A stretch of DNA of 64,000 nucleotides. Source: Diplolepis rosae. Lineage: Eukaryota > Arthropoda > Insecta > Hymenoptera > Diplolepididae. Of this stretch, positions 44,776 to 56,389 are shown piece after piece (positions within the stretch are counted from its first letter, which is position 1; every line of letters begins with the position of its first letter). The notes below the pieces were generated by a model. The model did not search any database. It was not told where the DNA came from and saw only the letters and a list, made by a program, of their open reading frames with translations. Made by a program: the position numbers and the translations under genes. Location of the stretch: contig JAPYXD010000755.1 of assembly GCA_030998225.1 (NCBI GenBank), forward strand, positions 4,761,501-4,825,500, written 5' to 3'.

Positions 44776-45695
44776 CGAGGTCTAGAAGTATGAAACCGGA
44801 ATTTCCCTATTGATGGTGCTTGCCATCAGTTTAGGGACCGTACGACCGCTTCTGTAGCGCCATCTTCTCCCTCTAGCAGCTAAGAAAGATTTTCAGTAGA
44901 CAACAACCCAAATTCGATATACCAGTGTATTTACTACAAGCATCAACATGTCGAGTTTTGTGCCTACGAACTACGATTTGCGGACAGCACTGGTTTTTTG
45001 TTGTCACTTGAAGAAAACTGCTGCAGAATCGCATCGAATGCTTGTTGAAGCTTACAGTGAACATACTGTGGGCAAAACACAGTGTTTCGAGTGGTTTAAA
45101 AAATTCAAAAGTGGTAATTTTGATGTGAGAAACGAAGATCGTGGAAAACCACCGAAAAAGTGCGTTTGGTGGGATCAGAAGGGTGTTATCTATTATGAGC
45201 TGCTAAAACCTGGTGAAACTGTCAAGACGAGTCGCTACCAATAGCAAATGATCGATTTATATCGAGCATTACAAGAAAAAACGACCGGATTATCGAAGAA
45301 GGCAACACAAAGTCATTTTTCTTCACGATAATGCCCCATCACACACAGCGAAACGGATAAAGGAAACGATCGAAACGTTCAGTTGCGAAATACTGGCGCA
45401 TGACGCTTATTCTCCAAACTTGGCTCCGTCGGATTATCATCTGTTCGCATCACTGGGCCACGCTCTCGCTGAAAAACGCTTCACTTCGTACGAAAATGTA
45501 CGAGAATGGCTGGATAACTGGTTTGATTTAAAAGACGAACAGTTTTATTGACCTGGCATTCATCACCTTCCGGAGAGGTGAGAAAAATGTGTAAATAGCA
45601 ATGGAGATTACTTTGTACAAAATATTTTTGATCATTTTCATGCAACAGACGTTTAACTTTTGCAAAAAATTCCGGTTTCATACTTCTAGACCTGG
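44776..45695 (+). mobile_element. mariner (DD34D), internally deleted
   Basis: TIRs CGAGGTCTAGAAGTATGAAACCGG / CCGGTTTCATACTTCTAGACCTGG flanked by TA on both sides. The transposase starts MSSFVPTNYDLRTALVFCCH at 44948, then WFKKFKSGNFDVRNEDRG, and jumps from GKPPKK to CVWWDQKGVIYYELLKPGET. About 370 bp carrying the second HTH and first Asp are lost. Later frames hold a decayed HDNAPSHTA-like and PNLAPSDYHL-like block. Cousin of the element at 1183-2413. Confidence 0.88.
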
Positions 45696-46680
45696 TAGAT
45701 ATCAGTGTGCTTAATTGAAAGTATGAACCAGCCTTCTAGTGTGCTTTGTTAGTTTGCCTTGGGAAACAAACCGATTTTCGAAGTCTATGTGAGTTATTAG
45801 GGTGCATATCCTACATGATGTGAGTGTTACCCACGTCTTTTTAAGGTGGAGTGTAATCGCGTCTCAACTGATTCAGGTAGACTTAGTAGCAAAGGCCAAT
45901 AAAATTATTTTAAAACATGGGTAATATTGTAGTCATAAAGTAATAACGACAATGTAATAGTTTGGATTATAAAAATTATAGTTTAAGGTCAACATATGAG
46001 AAAATCAGAAAGTAAAATCCTCCCAATAATATTAACTTTTACATTAATATTATAAATCAAATAATATCTGACGTCACCCAGTTATAATTAATTAACAATT
46101 ATTGTATCTATTTATGTTCATTTATTATTTATTGCTGTTAATTCGCAAAATAATTAATTACAACATCATTAATATGTTTGTTATAGAAAAACAATTATAA
46201 CGGCCCCGTAAGAATTATAATCAGTAATAATGATAGTGAAAATATAATTAGTTGTTATATTGCAATTAATTAACATATGAAATTTGCTAAAATGTATTAA
46301 TTATTAGCCATTAGTTACATAGATCATTGTTATTGACTGTGATTAATAACAATAACAATTAGATGTTCATGATGCAGGGCTCTTCGACAAAGACTTTGTT
46401 CTTTAATAGGGGCAATTTCGGATGTGGTAACAGTTTTGTTATTCTGATTTTTGACACATGTCAAGTAGAAAGTCTGCAGTTTATCATAATGCTTTTAATT
46501 TCAATCAAAAATCGCATGGAAATAATTGGAATCTATTACAAAAATGGTAGATCCATGAAAATTACATATCCCAAAATTTCGAAATTTTCGGCCGTTATAA
46601 CCGTCCTTCTGAAACCGCCATTAAAAATTAGGTAGATTAATTGAAGTCTACTGGTTCAGAATATAACATATTATCGGGAG
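45696..46680. other. AT-rich spacer
   Basis: Dense in TAATTAATTA-type motifs at 46030-46340. The 90-codon frame at 46363-46635 is unassigned; it abuts the DD41D remnant and may be its decayed upstream part. Confidence 0.4.
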
Positions 46681-47000
46681 ATGTTGACAAATTTCTCTTC
46701 GCCCATTATTAATGATATGGATATCAGTGATATGTGGTTTCAACAGGACGATGCCAAATGGTACACTACCACTGAAACATTGAATTCATTACGAACGGAA
46801 TTTTCCGATCGAATAATTAAGCGTGATTTTGAGGTGAATTGGCTGCCTAGATCGTGTGACTTGACACCGTTAGACTATTTTCTGTGGGACTATGTGAAAG
46901 ATCAAGTCTATGCAGATAATCCACAATTTATTGAAGCCCTGAGAACCAACATCTGACGCGTAATTGGTGAGATAAAGCCAAATTCATGCACAAATTTAAT
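46681..47000 (+). pseudogene. DD41D mariner-like transposase, C-terminal remnant
   Basis: INDMDISDMWFQQDDAKWYT begins the second catalytic block (QQD). The third is RSCDLTPLDYFLWDYVKDQV; exactly 41 residues separate the two Asp, the DD41D (rosa) spacing. The usual A-x-x-HT after QQD is altered to AKWYT. It ends near ALRTNI with a stop. Terminal repeats were not recognised. Confidence 0.8.
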
Positions 47001-47199
47001 CGAATAATGAAGAACCACTATACAACTGCACCTTCACGTAGAAGGTGATAGGAAACGCTACTGGATCATCTTGGAATGAAAAACACCTATTTCGGGATGC
47101 TTTTGCAGTAGACTAACGCAACTCTTGGAAATCCACAAAAATGAACAACGTCCGAAAATTTTTAAATAGATGACCACTACTCCCTGGTGTCGCCACTGC

Positions 47200-47580
47200 G
47201 GAAAGCAGCAAATTCGAACAGGTAGAGTCATGATCGAGATATTATTTGCCTAGACTCAAGTTTTCAAAGGAATTGCTTGAATTAGTTCGTCATTTGAACA
47301 ACGAGATTTTACCGTTGTACCTGGATATAGAATTATCTGTGCTCCAGGTGCAAACTCTCACCTATTGAACGCCCGTGGGAGTAGCCAGAACGCTTGACAG
47401 AAGAACAATGCCGTGCAGAAACAACATCCACTCAAATACAAGAATTATCCGCCATGGAAGATTCGTTTTCAAAACGAAGTCAGCAAATTAAAATGCAAAC
47501 GGGGACGTCAAACTCAATATATACGAAGTAACACAGCCCTGAAGCTGACTCGTAAAGTGTCGGATACGCTTCATCTTTAA
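47200..47580 (+). pseudogene. Possible LINE linker fragment
   Basis: Broken frames include SKELLELVRHLNNEILPLYL and PPWKIRFQNEVSKLKCKRG-like codons (from ATCCGCCATGGAAGATTCG onward). These recall the PPW-K-x-R-x-x-x-x-I-x-x-LR segment before the RT in some LINE polyproteins. There is no RT. Low confidence. Confidence 0.3.
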
Positions 47581-47589
47581 CCCCTTCAC

Positions 47590-47860
47590 TGTGCAGACCG
47601 AAAATCGCAAAGTGGGCCCAAAATGTGCGGGACGTTCTACTGGAAGGATTTAATTGAAAATTAGTACTAAGGGGTTATTTTTGTTGCTGAATACGAATTC
47701 GGGGTCACAATTCGAAATCTCTGATCCAATATGGCGACCAAAAATTTTGAAAAATCCAATGAGTTGGTGGAATTGAATGAAAATTGGTACCAGGGGGTTA
47801 GTTGGATCGCTGAATACGAATTCGCGGTCAAAATTTGAAATTTCGAACGACTATGGTTAG
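47590..47860. repeat. Two tandem units of about 115 bp
   Basis: AATTGAAAATTAGTACTAAG, GGGGTTA, GCTGAATACGAATTCGGGGTCA repeats with changes about 115 bp later (47655 and 47770). It shares the pattern GGGGxT-x-GCTGATTAxGAxTCxG and AATATGGCG with 53150-53340. Confidence 0.65.
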
Positions 47861-47869
47861 AGTGTTGAA

Positions 47870-50365
47870 TTGGATATGGGTGGATACCAACCCACCCACC
47901 TTCTTTACACGGGTGACCTGAATATGTATGTCAGCTCAAAAACGAAACTGCGGAGTATTCTTGATATATGGCCTTGGAATAGCAGATATACTAGCCAAGA
48001 ATTTGTTGTAGCCATATCTAGTGCATGGGTGATCATTCAGAAAGTCCATTTGTTAGACTATATATAAGTTCTGTATAAAGAAATGTACCAATCGAAATAG
48101 TCAATATCAACCCATATTTTTGTTATATGAGCCAAAATTCTTGAACTCAGACCCCTATAAAAATCAATTTGAATAATCAAATTTTAATTCTGTGATTTTT
48201 TTCAAATACAATAAAAAACCATACAATAAAAAACCATATGCATAACAAACAACAAAAAGTTTTACACCCCATATGTTAGGTTTGCTCTTGACGTACTGTT
48301 TTAAATTAAACTCACCTCGATATAAAATGTCTTAACAATTCTTAGGTGATAAAAAATTTTCAAAGTAAAATTATATTTTAAAAATAATATTCTCTTTCAA
48401 CTTCTTTGTCTTCTAAAATTGTAATTTTAAAAATAAAATAGAATTTACAATATTCAAGGTGAAGGAAAAATTCTAAAAGAAAGGGTACAAAGCCGTCATT
48501 TTGAAATTTGTCACCTTAAAAAATTAAAGAGATACATTGTATTATCAATAAAAAAAAGCTCAGAATTTTAAACCATATCATCAATCTATTTTCCCTACAA
48601 AAATAGATGCAAAACAGGCTGTTTACCCGGGGCTCTTTCCTTAAGGTTAAATGCAAATCCCATCCCCGTACAAATAGTAGAGTCCCGTAGGGCAACGTTG
48701 AGCTATGCTATTTTGAAAAAATTTAAACTCCATTAGAAATGTGATATTACTGGGTTTTTTAGCCATAGTTCTTTGTTAATATAATAAAATGTTTAATACA
48801 CAACATTCATGGTTTTATACAGCTGACTTGATTTCACTTACGCTTCCAAGCTGTTTGTGTGTTTGTGTGTCGAATACCTACAGCAGCCAAGCTGGAGAAA
48901 GGAAACAGTGTTGTCGGGTCGCGATACTATTACGTTTATACGTTTGGAAGTGACTGAAATTTCAATGTTTTTCACTAGATTATCTATAAAAATACACGAT
49001 GGAGATATTTGATGTTTCTTTCAAAAATTTGTATTTTCAAGCAGCACAAGTACCGACATTTTTCAAATTTCTCTACCAGAGCGTTTAATTACTACAAATT
49101 AAAATATGGTGAGTGTCTATGCATTGCCCATGAATTACGTGTTAAAGTAGTCAACTTTGACATTAATTATCTCCGCATCGGTACGGTTAAAAAATTTGAA
49201 ATCAATTTAGCATTAAAATAATCATTCTATTTAAATATAAGCTTCCTTTTTAAAACATTCTACCAAAAATCTATTTTTTTACATACAACCTTAAAATGAG
49301 GAACCTGTTTCAATAAAGTAAGTATTTACGTTTTCTATGACGCAACACTGTGAAAAACTTTAACATTTCGAGATTATTTTTTTTACTTCATTAGTGAAAC
49401 AACATTAAAATAGGAAAAATCAGCGTTAAATTTACTGAACTTTTAAAAGGTTTTTCTATGAAAGGCTGATGTTTAGTTTATGCACGCGTATTCTCATTTG
49501 AAGTGAAACATACATTTTGAAAAGTTTAAAGCAAATATTATATATCGAAACTTTCCGCAACAGAGTGAGTAGAACTGATCATAAATGAATCATAAATATA
49601 GAGTCTTATAGAAAATCAAGTTCTGACACCTTGTTTCTTGGGTTTCAACAAAAAATACTTCTCAAAATCTTTATCTAGTAAGTGTAAAATATAGCTAAAG
49701 GTTCAAAGAAAATATTTGTGAAGAAAGATTCTACTGAAAACTGCATATTTTTTCATAAGAGTGTTAACCCTTTCACCTACAGTGTCGTGTAATCCTGTTG
49801 GAAAGTTTTATTAAATTTAATAGGAAAGCACAAAAATACGATTAGATGTGATAAAATCCTTGTTAAATATTGTTCTGTGTTCATGGTGGATTTCGCGTAA
49901 AGATTTGGGTCTAAAACCTCTAGAGTCTGTTAGTGAAAGAAGCGAAGGCAACTGACCATTCTATTCGTCGATAATTCGTTAATTTTATCCTCGAACAAGG
50001 TGATGGTTTTTCTGAAAAAGAATCATCTTTTCAGATGAAGCTAATTTTCCTTTAAGTGGTTACATTAAGATGCAAAATTGACGCATTTGGGCTTTCGAAA
50101 ATCCAAGAGTTATTATTAATGAGCCTTCAAAGTGCACTCGTGTAACTGTTCGGTGCGCTTTTTAGATTGCAATGTTCTGATGTTAGCATGGCAGGCTTAA
50201 TTACCATGTTATATAAAATCAGTTTATTTTTTACGCTGAGTGTATTTACCTATGAGACCATGTAATGCACCTATTGCCGTAAATGTCTTTCTTCTCTCTT
50301 TTATATTATGACATGTGAAAGTAAGCTTACTGTCGATATTGGTACTTACACAGTACACAATTGGT
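47870..50365. other. Long AT-rich stretch without recognised genes
   Basis: Only short open frames (47870-48067, 49009-49221), neither with recognisable domains. Nothing structured seen. Confidence 0.5.
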
Positions 50366-51108
50366 ACTTACACAATCTGAAAATAACTGAACTTATAATT
50401 TAAATCATAGAACACGTAGCGCCATCTAGTAAACGTTTGCAGCGTTAGAAAGGTACATTTTTTTTCAAGCGCAACCAAGTTAAAGCAAATCAGTTGGCAG
50501 GTCACAAAATCACGCACGTTTTAATGACAGTAGTTTTTGTGGTCATGTCGTAAAACATAATGGAACAAAGTGCAAATATTAAATTTTGTTTCAAACTCGG
50601 TAAAACATTTGCTGAGACCTACGAATTATAAAAAAAAGTATATGGTAATGATTGTATGAGTCGTACTCAAGTTTACACGTGGTTTACACGATTTAAAAAT
50701 GGCCGTGATTATTTAAATGATGATCCAAGACCTGGACGACCAGAAGCATCAAATTGTGCTGAGTTAGTGGAAAAAGTATGTGAAATAATCGCTATCGATG
50801 CAAAATTCACTATGAGAATGCTATGTACAATTTTTACATCGTTTGTGGTCTAGAAGTGTTCGTGTTAGACCCGAATATCCAGAAGGAAAACAGCTGTTTT
50901 TATTGCATGATAATGCACCACCTCACAAGACCAAAAAAAGTCAACGAATTTTTGATGAAAAAACAGATTTGTGTCATGGACCACCCACCGTATTCGCCTG
51001 ATCTATAACCGTGTAACTATTTTCTGTTGCCAGAACTGAAAACTGCAATAAAAGGGGCTGTTTACGATGACGTTCCAACCATTCAAGCAGCTGTGACACA
51101 AGTGTTAA

Positions 51109-52726
51109 CACTAAACCGACAGTTCTTGTATACCTATTCCCACCGCACTTGGTCAAATTGACCGGTGATTAAAAAAGTTATCGATTTTATTTATATTCAT
51201 TTTTTACTGGATGTATATAAAATGAAGAATTTTCATAAAATTTCGTCCAAATTTATTTTTATATAATTTCAATTATAAACTTGAAAAACTAAAACTTCAT
51301 TTTTCCCATATAACAAAGCAAACATAACATTATGCATATCTAAAATTATTCATGAAAAAATCAAATGAAATAAAATTTTTATTCATAAGATATACATATA
51401 TCTTATTCGACTTCAGTGCATTTTTTACAAATTATTTTATTCTGAAATTTACATTTTCCGCACACATAGTTTTCGCACTTCGAACAGACTTTCGTAGTTT
51501 TGTAATTTTTACAACATTTTATTTGACAAGTTTTTCGTACGAACGAATCTGAACTTGTGAACGATTTCAGTACAAGTTTTTCTTCTTGTGATTTTTATAC
51601 GCAGCGCCGAGTTCTGAAGCTAATTGGAATCAAAAATCCTGCCTCGAAATGTTTTCACTCGTTTCTTTATATAAAATCCAGGCATTTATTCCCGCTAGGT
51701 CCAAAATGTTGAAAAATACCTAAAGGGGCCACCTACAGCTTTTCGACTTCACATTGTATTTCCTTGTCATCTGGTCTGCCACATCTACACCAAATCTTGT
51801 ATTTTCGCTTTTCTTATAGTATAAACTTTATAATTTCAGTAAAATCATTTCTGCTCATTTTTTAAAAAAAAAATCAGGTCTCCAATTTTTATTACACAAA
51901 TATGATACATCCACATTTTTTGCCTCATATGAATCGCGGGCATATAATACAGCAATAAATGAATTTAGTTTTGTAGAATTTAGCTCCCACTTAGTTCCCA
52001 ACACTCTAAATGCTTCTTCTTCTGTACATCTTATAATTCGGTGATCAATGATAAGAGAAAATGCAGTCTTTATTTGTCCTTTTATTATATGTTGTTTAGC
52101 ATATCCTCTTCGACCTGACATGTCCCTAAAAATATTATGAATTGGTGTCCTGCCAGACTCTAATTCACTTGTTGTAGGTGGCTCTTTATCTGTTTCTATG
52201 TTTTTTACAGTTACAGAAATTTCTTGTTCTTCTCACACTAAACACTCTTCTCCTATGTCCGTTATTTTTGCTAAGTACTTTGTAATTCTGAAACACTTTG
52301 ACATTTTTAGGGCAAATATCCACCACAGAGTATTACACTATGTATGGAATAAAAGATTTACATCCAAGTTTTGCTGCTTTAGAACTGCTCTACTTGAGAT
52401 TGTACTCTATACGATTCTTGTTTACTATTTTCAATTGCCATCCGAATTTGAGATAGCCATTAGTTTGTATTCATTTTATAAATTCAAAATAGTAAATAAA
52501 ATACTTTCTCCATCGGTCAAATTGACTGAACGCGGTAGGTAGGACACACTACAAATATTTCTTGGAAAAAAGAAAAAAAAACTAGAAGTAAATACTGAAG
52601 AATATATTGTATGCATATTTTCAGAAAAGTCATATAGTTTGATAGCGATATGATAACTTTTAAATATGTATAAATTGTATAAAAGTATGAAAACGGTCAA
52701 TTTGACCTGTATTGGTAAGTTTAGTG
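51109..52726 (-). mobile_element. piggyBac element nested in the mariner
   Basis: Begins CACTAAACC and ends GGTAAGTTTAGTG, with TTAA at 51105-51108 and 52727-52730. Subterminal GGTCAAATTGACC/GGTCAATTTGACC inverted blocks lie near both ends. A minus-strand transposase remnant is described separately. Removing the element and one TTAA restores the mariner frame, which shows the insertion was precise. Confidence 0.9.
51420..52121 (-). pseudogene. piggyBac transposase remnant
   Basis: The N-terminal region (MSGRRGYAKQHIIKGQIKTA, later NSTKLNSFIAVLYARDSYEA and KNWRPDFF) is fused near 51850 to the C-terminal region. That region reads NTRFGVDVADQMTRKYNVKS, SCRWPL-stop-VFFNILDLAGINAW, then LASELGA. 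The VD-x-x-DQM block carries the last catalytic Asp; the two earlier Asp regions are deleted. A decayed Cys-rich tail (CAENVNFRI, FVKNALKSNK) ends it. Multiple stops. Confidence 0.8.
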
Positions 52727-53073
52727 TTAAAAAACATCCCAAAATCCGAGTTTAAAAAGTCTATAGATAAATTTGTTGATCGTTCCAAACGTTGTATTGA
52801 GTTAAATGGATCCTATTTTGAATACATATTAGCTTTGAAACATAATACCATGCTTGTTTTATTCTATAACTAAAAAGTTCGGTTATTTTTAGATCACACT
52901 GTGTAAGTAAAGAAAGCTAGTTTTCTTTTCTATTCATGTATTGTTCAGAATTAAACGAGGTAAATTATTTTTTTAAATTTTTGTAGAAAAAATTCAAGTA
53001 ACAAGATGACAAATTTTTGTTATATAATGATTGCAAGTTTTTTACTCCAAGAGGAGATATGGGCCGCCACGTC

Positions 53074-53400
53074 GCACAGTGGGACCGAATCGCGAAGAGC
53101 TGGCCAAAAGTATAAAATGCTCATAAAATGGGCTAAATTATGTTACTCGGGAGATTTTGGGGCCGCTGATTAAGAATCCGTTGTCAGTAAATTCAGAAAA
53201 CAAAATGGCGGATCCAATATGGCGGACGAGTATGCTAAATAAATATTTGATTCTTTCCAAAATTTGTATGAGGGGGGTTTTAGGGTCACTGATTACGACT
53301 CCGGAGCCCAAAATTCTTTAAAAAAATGTCGGGTCCAATAAAGTGAACACATTACCTGAAATCATATTTAATTAATATTAATCGATATAAGGGATTTTTT
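53074..53400. repeat. Repeat with GTGGGACC head and GGGGTCACTGATTA units
   Basis: The head CACAGTGGGACCGAATCGCG plus AAGAGCTGGCCAAAAGT recurs on the minus strand at 60363-60400. It is followed by two units with GGGG(C/T)C(G/A)CTGATTA and AATATGGCGGA words. Unassigned family. Confidence 0.6.
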
Positions 53401-53493
53401 GAGATCACTGAATAAAAATGTATAATCTAAATTATTAAAATATATTTAATGAAAAACTTAGAAGTGAGAAGTACATAAAAAAAATTACATTTT

Positions 53494-53790
53494 TCAACTT
53501 TCGTGAGAAGATGATACAGATTCAATGTCTGAACTCTCGCTAGTTTCATGAGAGGAAGTCTCCTTCACTTCGATATTAGGCGCAATTAACAGTGTAGCTG
53601 CTTCTGGTAGCAACGAATTGAATTTTTTACGGGGTAATTTACGCAAGCTAGAAATGAGTGGGTCAGATGTGAGTAATAAACGTAGGAAAAGGTCTTCCAT
53701 AGTTTTTACACGTGATATTTATTACAGGATTCTTACGCATCTTCTGATATTTGTCCTATGGGTAACAATGACGAACTTATTATTTATTTA
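53494..53790 (-). pseudogene. RAG1/Transib-like family protein, C-terminal part
   Basis: The upper frame (53780-53715) reads SLLPIGQISEDA, stop, ESCNKYHV. This is the segment that carries the last acidic catalytic residue in RAG1-type proteins, where a SE-x-x-x-x-x-NK pattern is conserved. A frameshift leads into MEDLFLRLLLTSDPLISSLR and KLPRKKFNSLLPEAATLL, the end of the same family as I recall it, then a Ser/Glu-rich tail. It continues the minus-strand fragment at 56390-57427 after an interruption. Confidence 0.6.
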
Positions 53791-53814
53791 TTATTTATTA
53801 TTTATGCGCTAGGT

Positions 53815-54573
53815 TCCTTGTGAGCCAATACAAGCATGTCAACGCTTAATGAAATTTTTCATACAGTTCTTATAGTACTTGGCCGGTATGGCCTTTATTT
53901 CCTTCAGCAAATTTCTTTTTATGGCCACAATCGATTCATGGCGCGTTCCCCGGAGCGGATATTTGAGTTTTGAAAACAGGAAAAAGTTACAGGGAGCCAA
54001 ATCTGGCGAATACGGTGGCTGAGCAATAACTTTTGTTTCGTGTTTTGCCAAAAATTCAGTCACAATCAGGGTGGAATGTGACGACGCATTATCATCGTCT
54101 GGCGGCGATGCGCTTCAAACCCAAAACATGAACCACAATGTGTTGAGTCGATCCATAAGAGATGTTGAGAGTTTCTGCTACCTCTCTAATGCCAACACGG
54201 GAATTTTCGAGAACGATTTTCTTCACTTTTTCGATGTTATCGTCGTTAACAGAGGGTGGATGGACGACTCGCATGAGGGAAGTTTTCTACATCACGACCC
54301 TCACTGAATGCTTTATGATACTCAAATACTTGCTTTCTCAATAGAGTAGACTCCTCAAAACACTTCTGCAACATTTTCAATGATTCCGTAGCCGTAATTG
54401 CATTGAAAACAAAAAACTTCAAGCAAACTCGTTATTCAATTTTTTTTTCCATGGTAAAAATCACCAAACAAACTTTTCGCGTCGTAAACCAATGGCTGCC
54501 AAACACACTCTAATGGTCGTCTATCGCTCAAACTTCACACGACTGTAAAAGAAGGTGTTACCGACCTAGAAAA
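53815..54573 (-). mobile_element. mariner (DD34D), internally deleted
   Basis: Starts MEKKIE then stop near 54452, continues FEYHKAFSEGRDVVENFPH, RPPSVNDDNIEKVKKIVLEN and VREVAETLNISYGSTQHIVV. It jumps to DDNASSHSTLIVTEFLAKHE (second Asp) and IAQPPYSPDLAPCNFFLFSK (third Asp). The first Asp region is deleted. The C-terminus fades near 53820. Irritans-like by motif text. Confidence 0.85.
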
Positions 54574-54599
54574 AAAACTTTTTATCGTTTCGGTTAACG

Positions 54600-55560
54600 T
54601 GCGCGGTTTAACTGGACTAGTCCGGGTCAAATTTGATTAGATTGCTACGTTCTGTCCTCTTAGAAGTAGACTCAGTGGGGGAGAGCCCGTTGGCCCCTCA
54701 AAATTTGTGACTCTGGAGCGGCGTCTGAAAGCTCCCAGGTGAATCGCAATCGCGCTGGTCGGAGGGGTGCGAGTCGAGGAAGTACCCGATGATGAACCGA
54801 CGCTCCTCGTGAAGACGCACCAGGACGCGTACGGGACGGTCTATTGGTTCGTGAGGGGCGAGGTGGCGTAGCCCTGCTGACCGAACCCCCGGGAACAGAT
54901 GAAACCGTGGGTCCTTGGCTAGGCACCGCTTGGATGTGACCGCGGAACCGCCGCGTTCGAACGTAAGGAGGAAGTGAGGGAGGTAGGGAGTGCCGTCGAA
55001 CTCTCCTGCCGGTCCGAGTCAGCGTGCGTTCGCTGCTGAACCGATGCTTTCGAGTTCGGGACACCTTAGGAAGGAACACAGGGTAAAAGTCACGGGATAC
55101 ACTATCACATACTCTAACACGAATGAAATACTCACTTATAGTTCACTTCACTGCTTGATTTTATTGAAAGTTAAAAAGGTCTACACTATTATAAAAGGAA
55201 ACAATTGAGTCAGATGAAAGATGATGACGAGGGACGTACGTCTGCTCGTCTCAAGGCGCGGTAAACAAGTCAAGTCTCTCTGCGAGAGAATCTCTCTTGT
55301 GCGTAGCGTCACCCCGGCGCGCGTCGCTGGTACTCGGAGAGAGGGTAGGTCCTTGATAGAAGAACGACATCCCGGCCAATCAGGCAGGCCCGTGTCGTTC
55401 AGCGCGCGTCGCTGGTATTCGGAGAGAGGGTAGGCCCGTGATAGAAGAGCAACATTCCCACCAATCACGTCGGTCCGTGGCGCCCAGGAAGGGTCTGCCA
55501 CGGGGTGGGGATGTCACGTGCTCTCTCCCACCGTCTCTCCATGTTCCGCTCGTCGCTCGA
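54600..55560. other. GC-rich island, function unknown
   Basis: Clearly GC-richer than its surroundings. A 42-codon plus-strand frame (54740-54870) reads IALVGGVRVEEVPDDEPTLL and VKTHQDAYGTVYWFVRGEVA before a stop; I do not recognise it. The 135-codon minus-strand frame is Arg/Pro-rich and looks like a shadow. It could be part of an LTR element, since it lies in the block that interrupts the RAG1-like gene. Confidence 0.4.
55317..55486. repeat. Two tandem 85-bp units
   Basis: GCGCGCGTCGCTGGTA-TCGGAGAGAGGGTAGG repeats with 85-bp spacing (55317-55401 and 55402-55486). Each also contains GATAGAAGA and CCAATCA blocks. CCAATCA boxes and high GC suggest a regulatory repeat, such as a promoter or LTR enhancer. 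Confidence 0.8.
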
Positions 55561-56389
55561 AATCTATTAATAATAAAAATAAAAATAAAACTATTCTAAT
55601 TAATTATTACATATGTTTATAATTAATGCTTAAATATCTAACGTAAATAAATGCAGTAACAGTAGAGAAATTAAAACTGATTGTGCGTAACTCTAATTAT
55701 TAATACCGCGTATACTAGTTTTACCCAATAACATATTGCATTATTATTTATATATAATTGTAACTTAATCATAAATGGTTTCTCGATTTAACATGAAAAA
55801 ATATTCTCTATTAATATTTCAAACTAAAACAAACCAATATGCAAGTAACAGCGAGATTATAATTAATTATTATTAGTTACTATTACACATGCAGCTCGCG
55901 ACCTTACTTGCAATTATTTCATATATCTCTACTTGTCCTACTATAAATCGGCCATATTATAATTAACAATTTATACAACAACAAAAAAACACAACAAAAC
56001 TACCAGCTCGGATATAAGAGCGCAAAGGACAGGTAATAATTCCGTTGGTTAGAAAGAGAGGTCCAGGGTCCGACCGTACCGAGACTGTGAATAGGGACCC
56101 TAAGTGTGCAGACAAAAGGCATGCAATTAAAGTTTCTGCGAAATTATTACTGGCCTGGCTCGCAGATGTTCTGGAATTCGGAAAACATATCGTAAAACTA
56201 TAAAATGGAAATCTAAAATATTGTGTTGAAAAGCCGGCTGGCAGATGTTTTTATAATTTGTAAAGAGGTTTGAAAACTTAATTGCCTAATTCAGAAATGC
56301 TTGGATATTGCAATGGTTCGGCAATCAACTAAAGGAAAAGGTCGTCTTTAGAGGAGATTAGAATCCGACTTCGGTTTTCCCCGATTTAT
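55561..56389. other. AT-rich spacer with a possible integrase scrap
   Basis: Mostly AT-rich. At about 56126-56170 one plus-strand frame reads GMQLKFLRNYYWPGSQM, similar to the YYWPG block of gypsy integrase zinc domains. It is too short to call firmly. Confidence 0.3.

Larger units (their letters stand above)
50369..52909 (+). mobile_element. mariner (irritans-like) interrupted by a piggyBac
   Basis: Ends CTTACACAATCTGAAAATAAC at 50369 and GTTATTTTTAGATCACACTGTGTAAG at 52909. The transposase starts MEQSANIKFCFKLGKTFAET (50561) and continues SRTQVYTWFTRFKNGRDYL and DDPRPGRPEAS. After an internal deletion come LHDNAPPHKTKK and DHPPYSPDL-PCNYFLL. At TTAA (51105) a piggyBac intervenes, and the frame resumes exactly after it with NIPKSEFKKSIDKFVDRSKR and CIELNGSYFE. 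Confidence 0.88.

Noticed and set aside
54672..55079. 135-codon Arg/Pro-rich minus-strand protein
   Set aside because: Composition follows from GC-rich DNA; no domain, and a shorter plus-strand frame in the same place looks more protein-like.
55561..56389. gypsy element from a YYWPG-like scrap
   Set aside because: Only about 15 residues resemble integrase; no RT, LTR or further integrase nearby.
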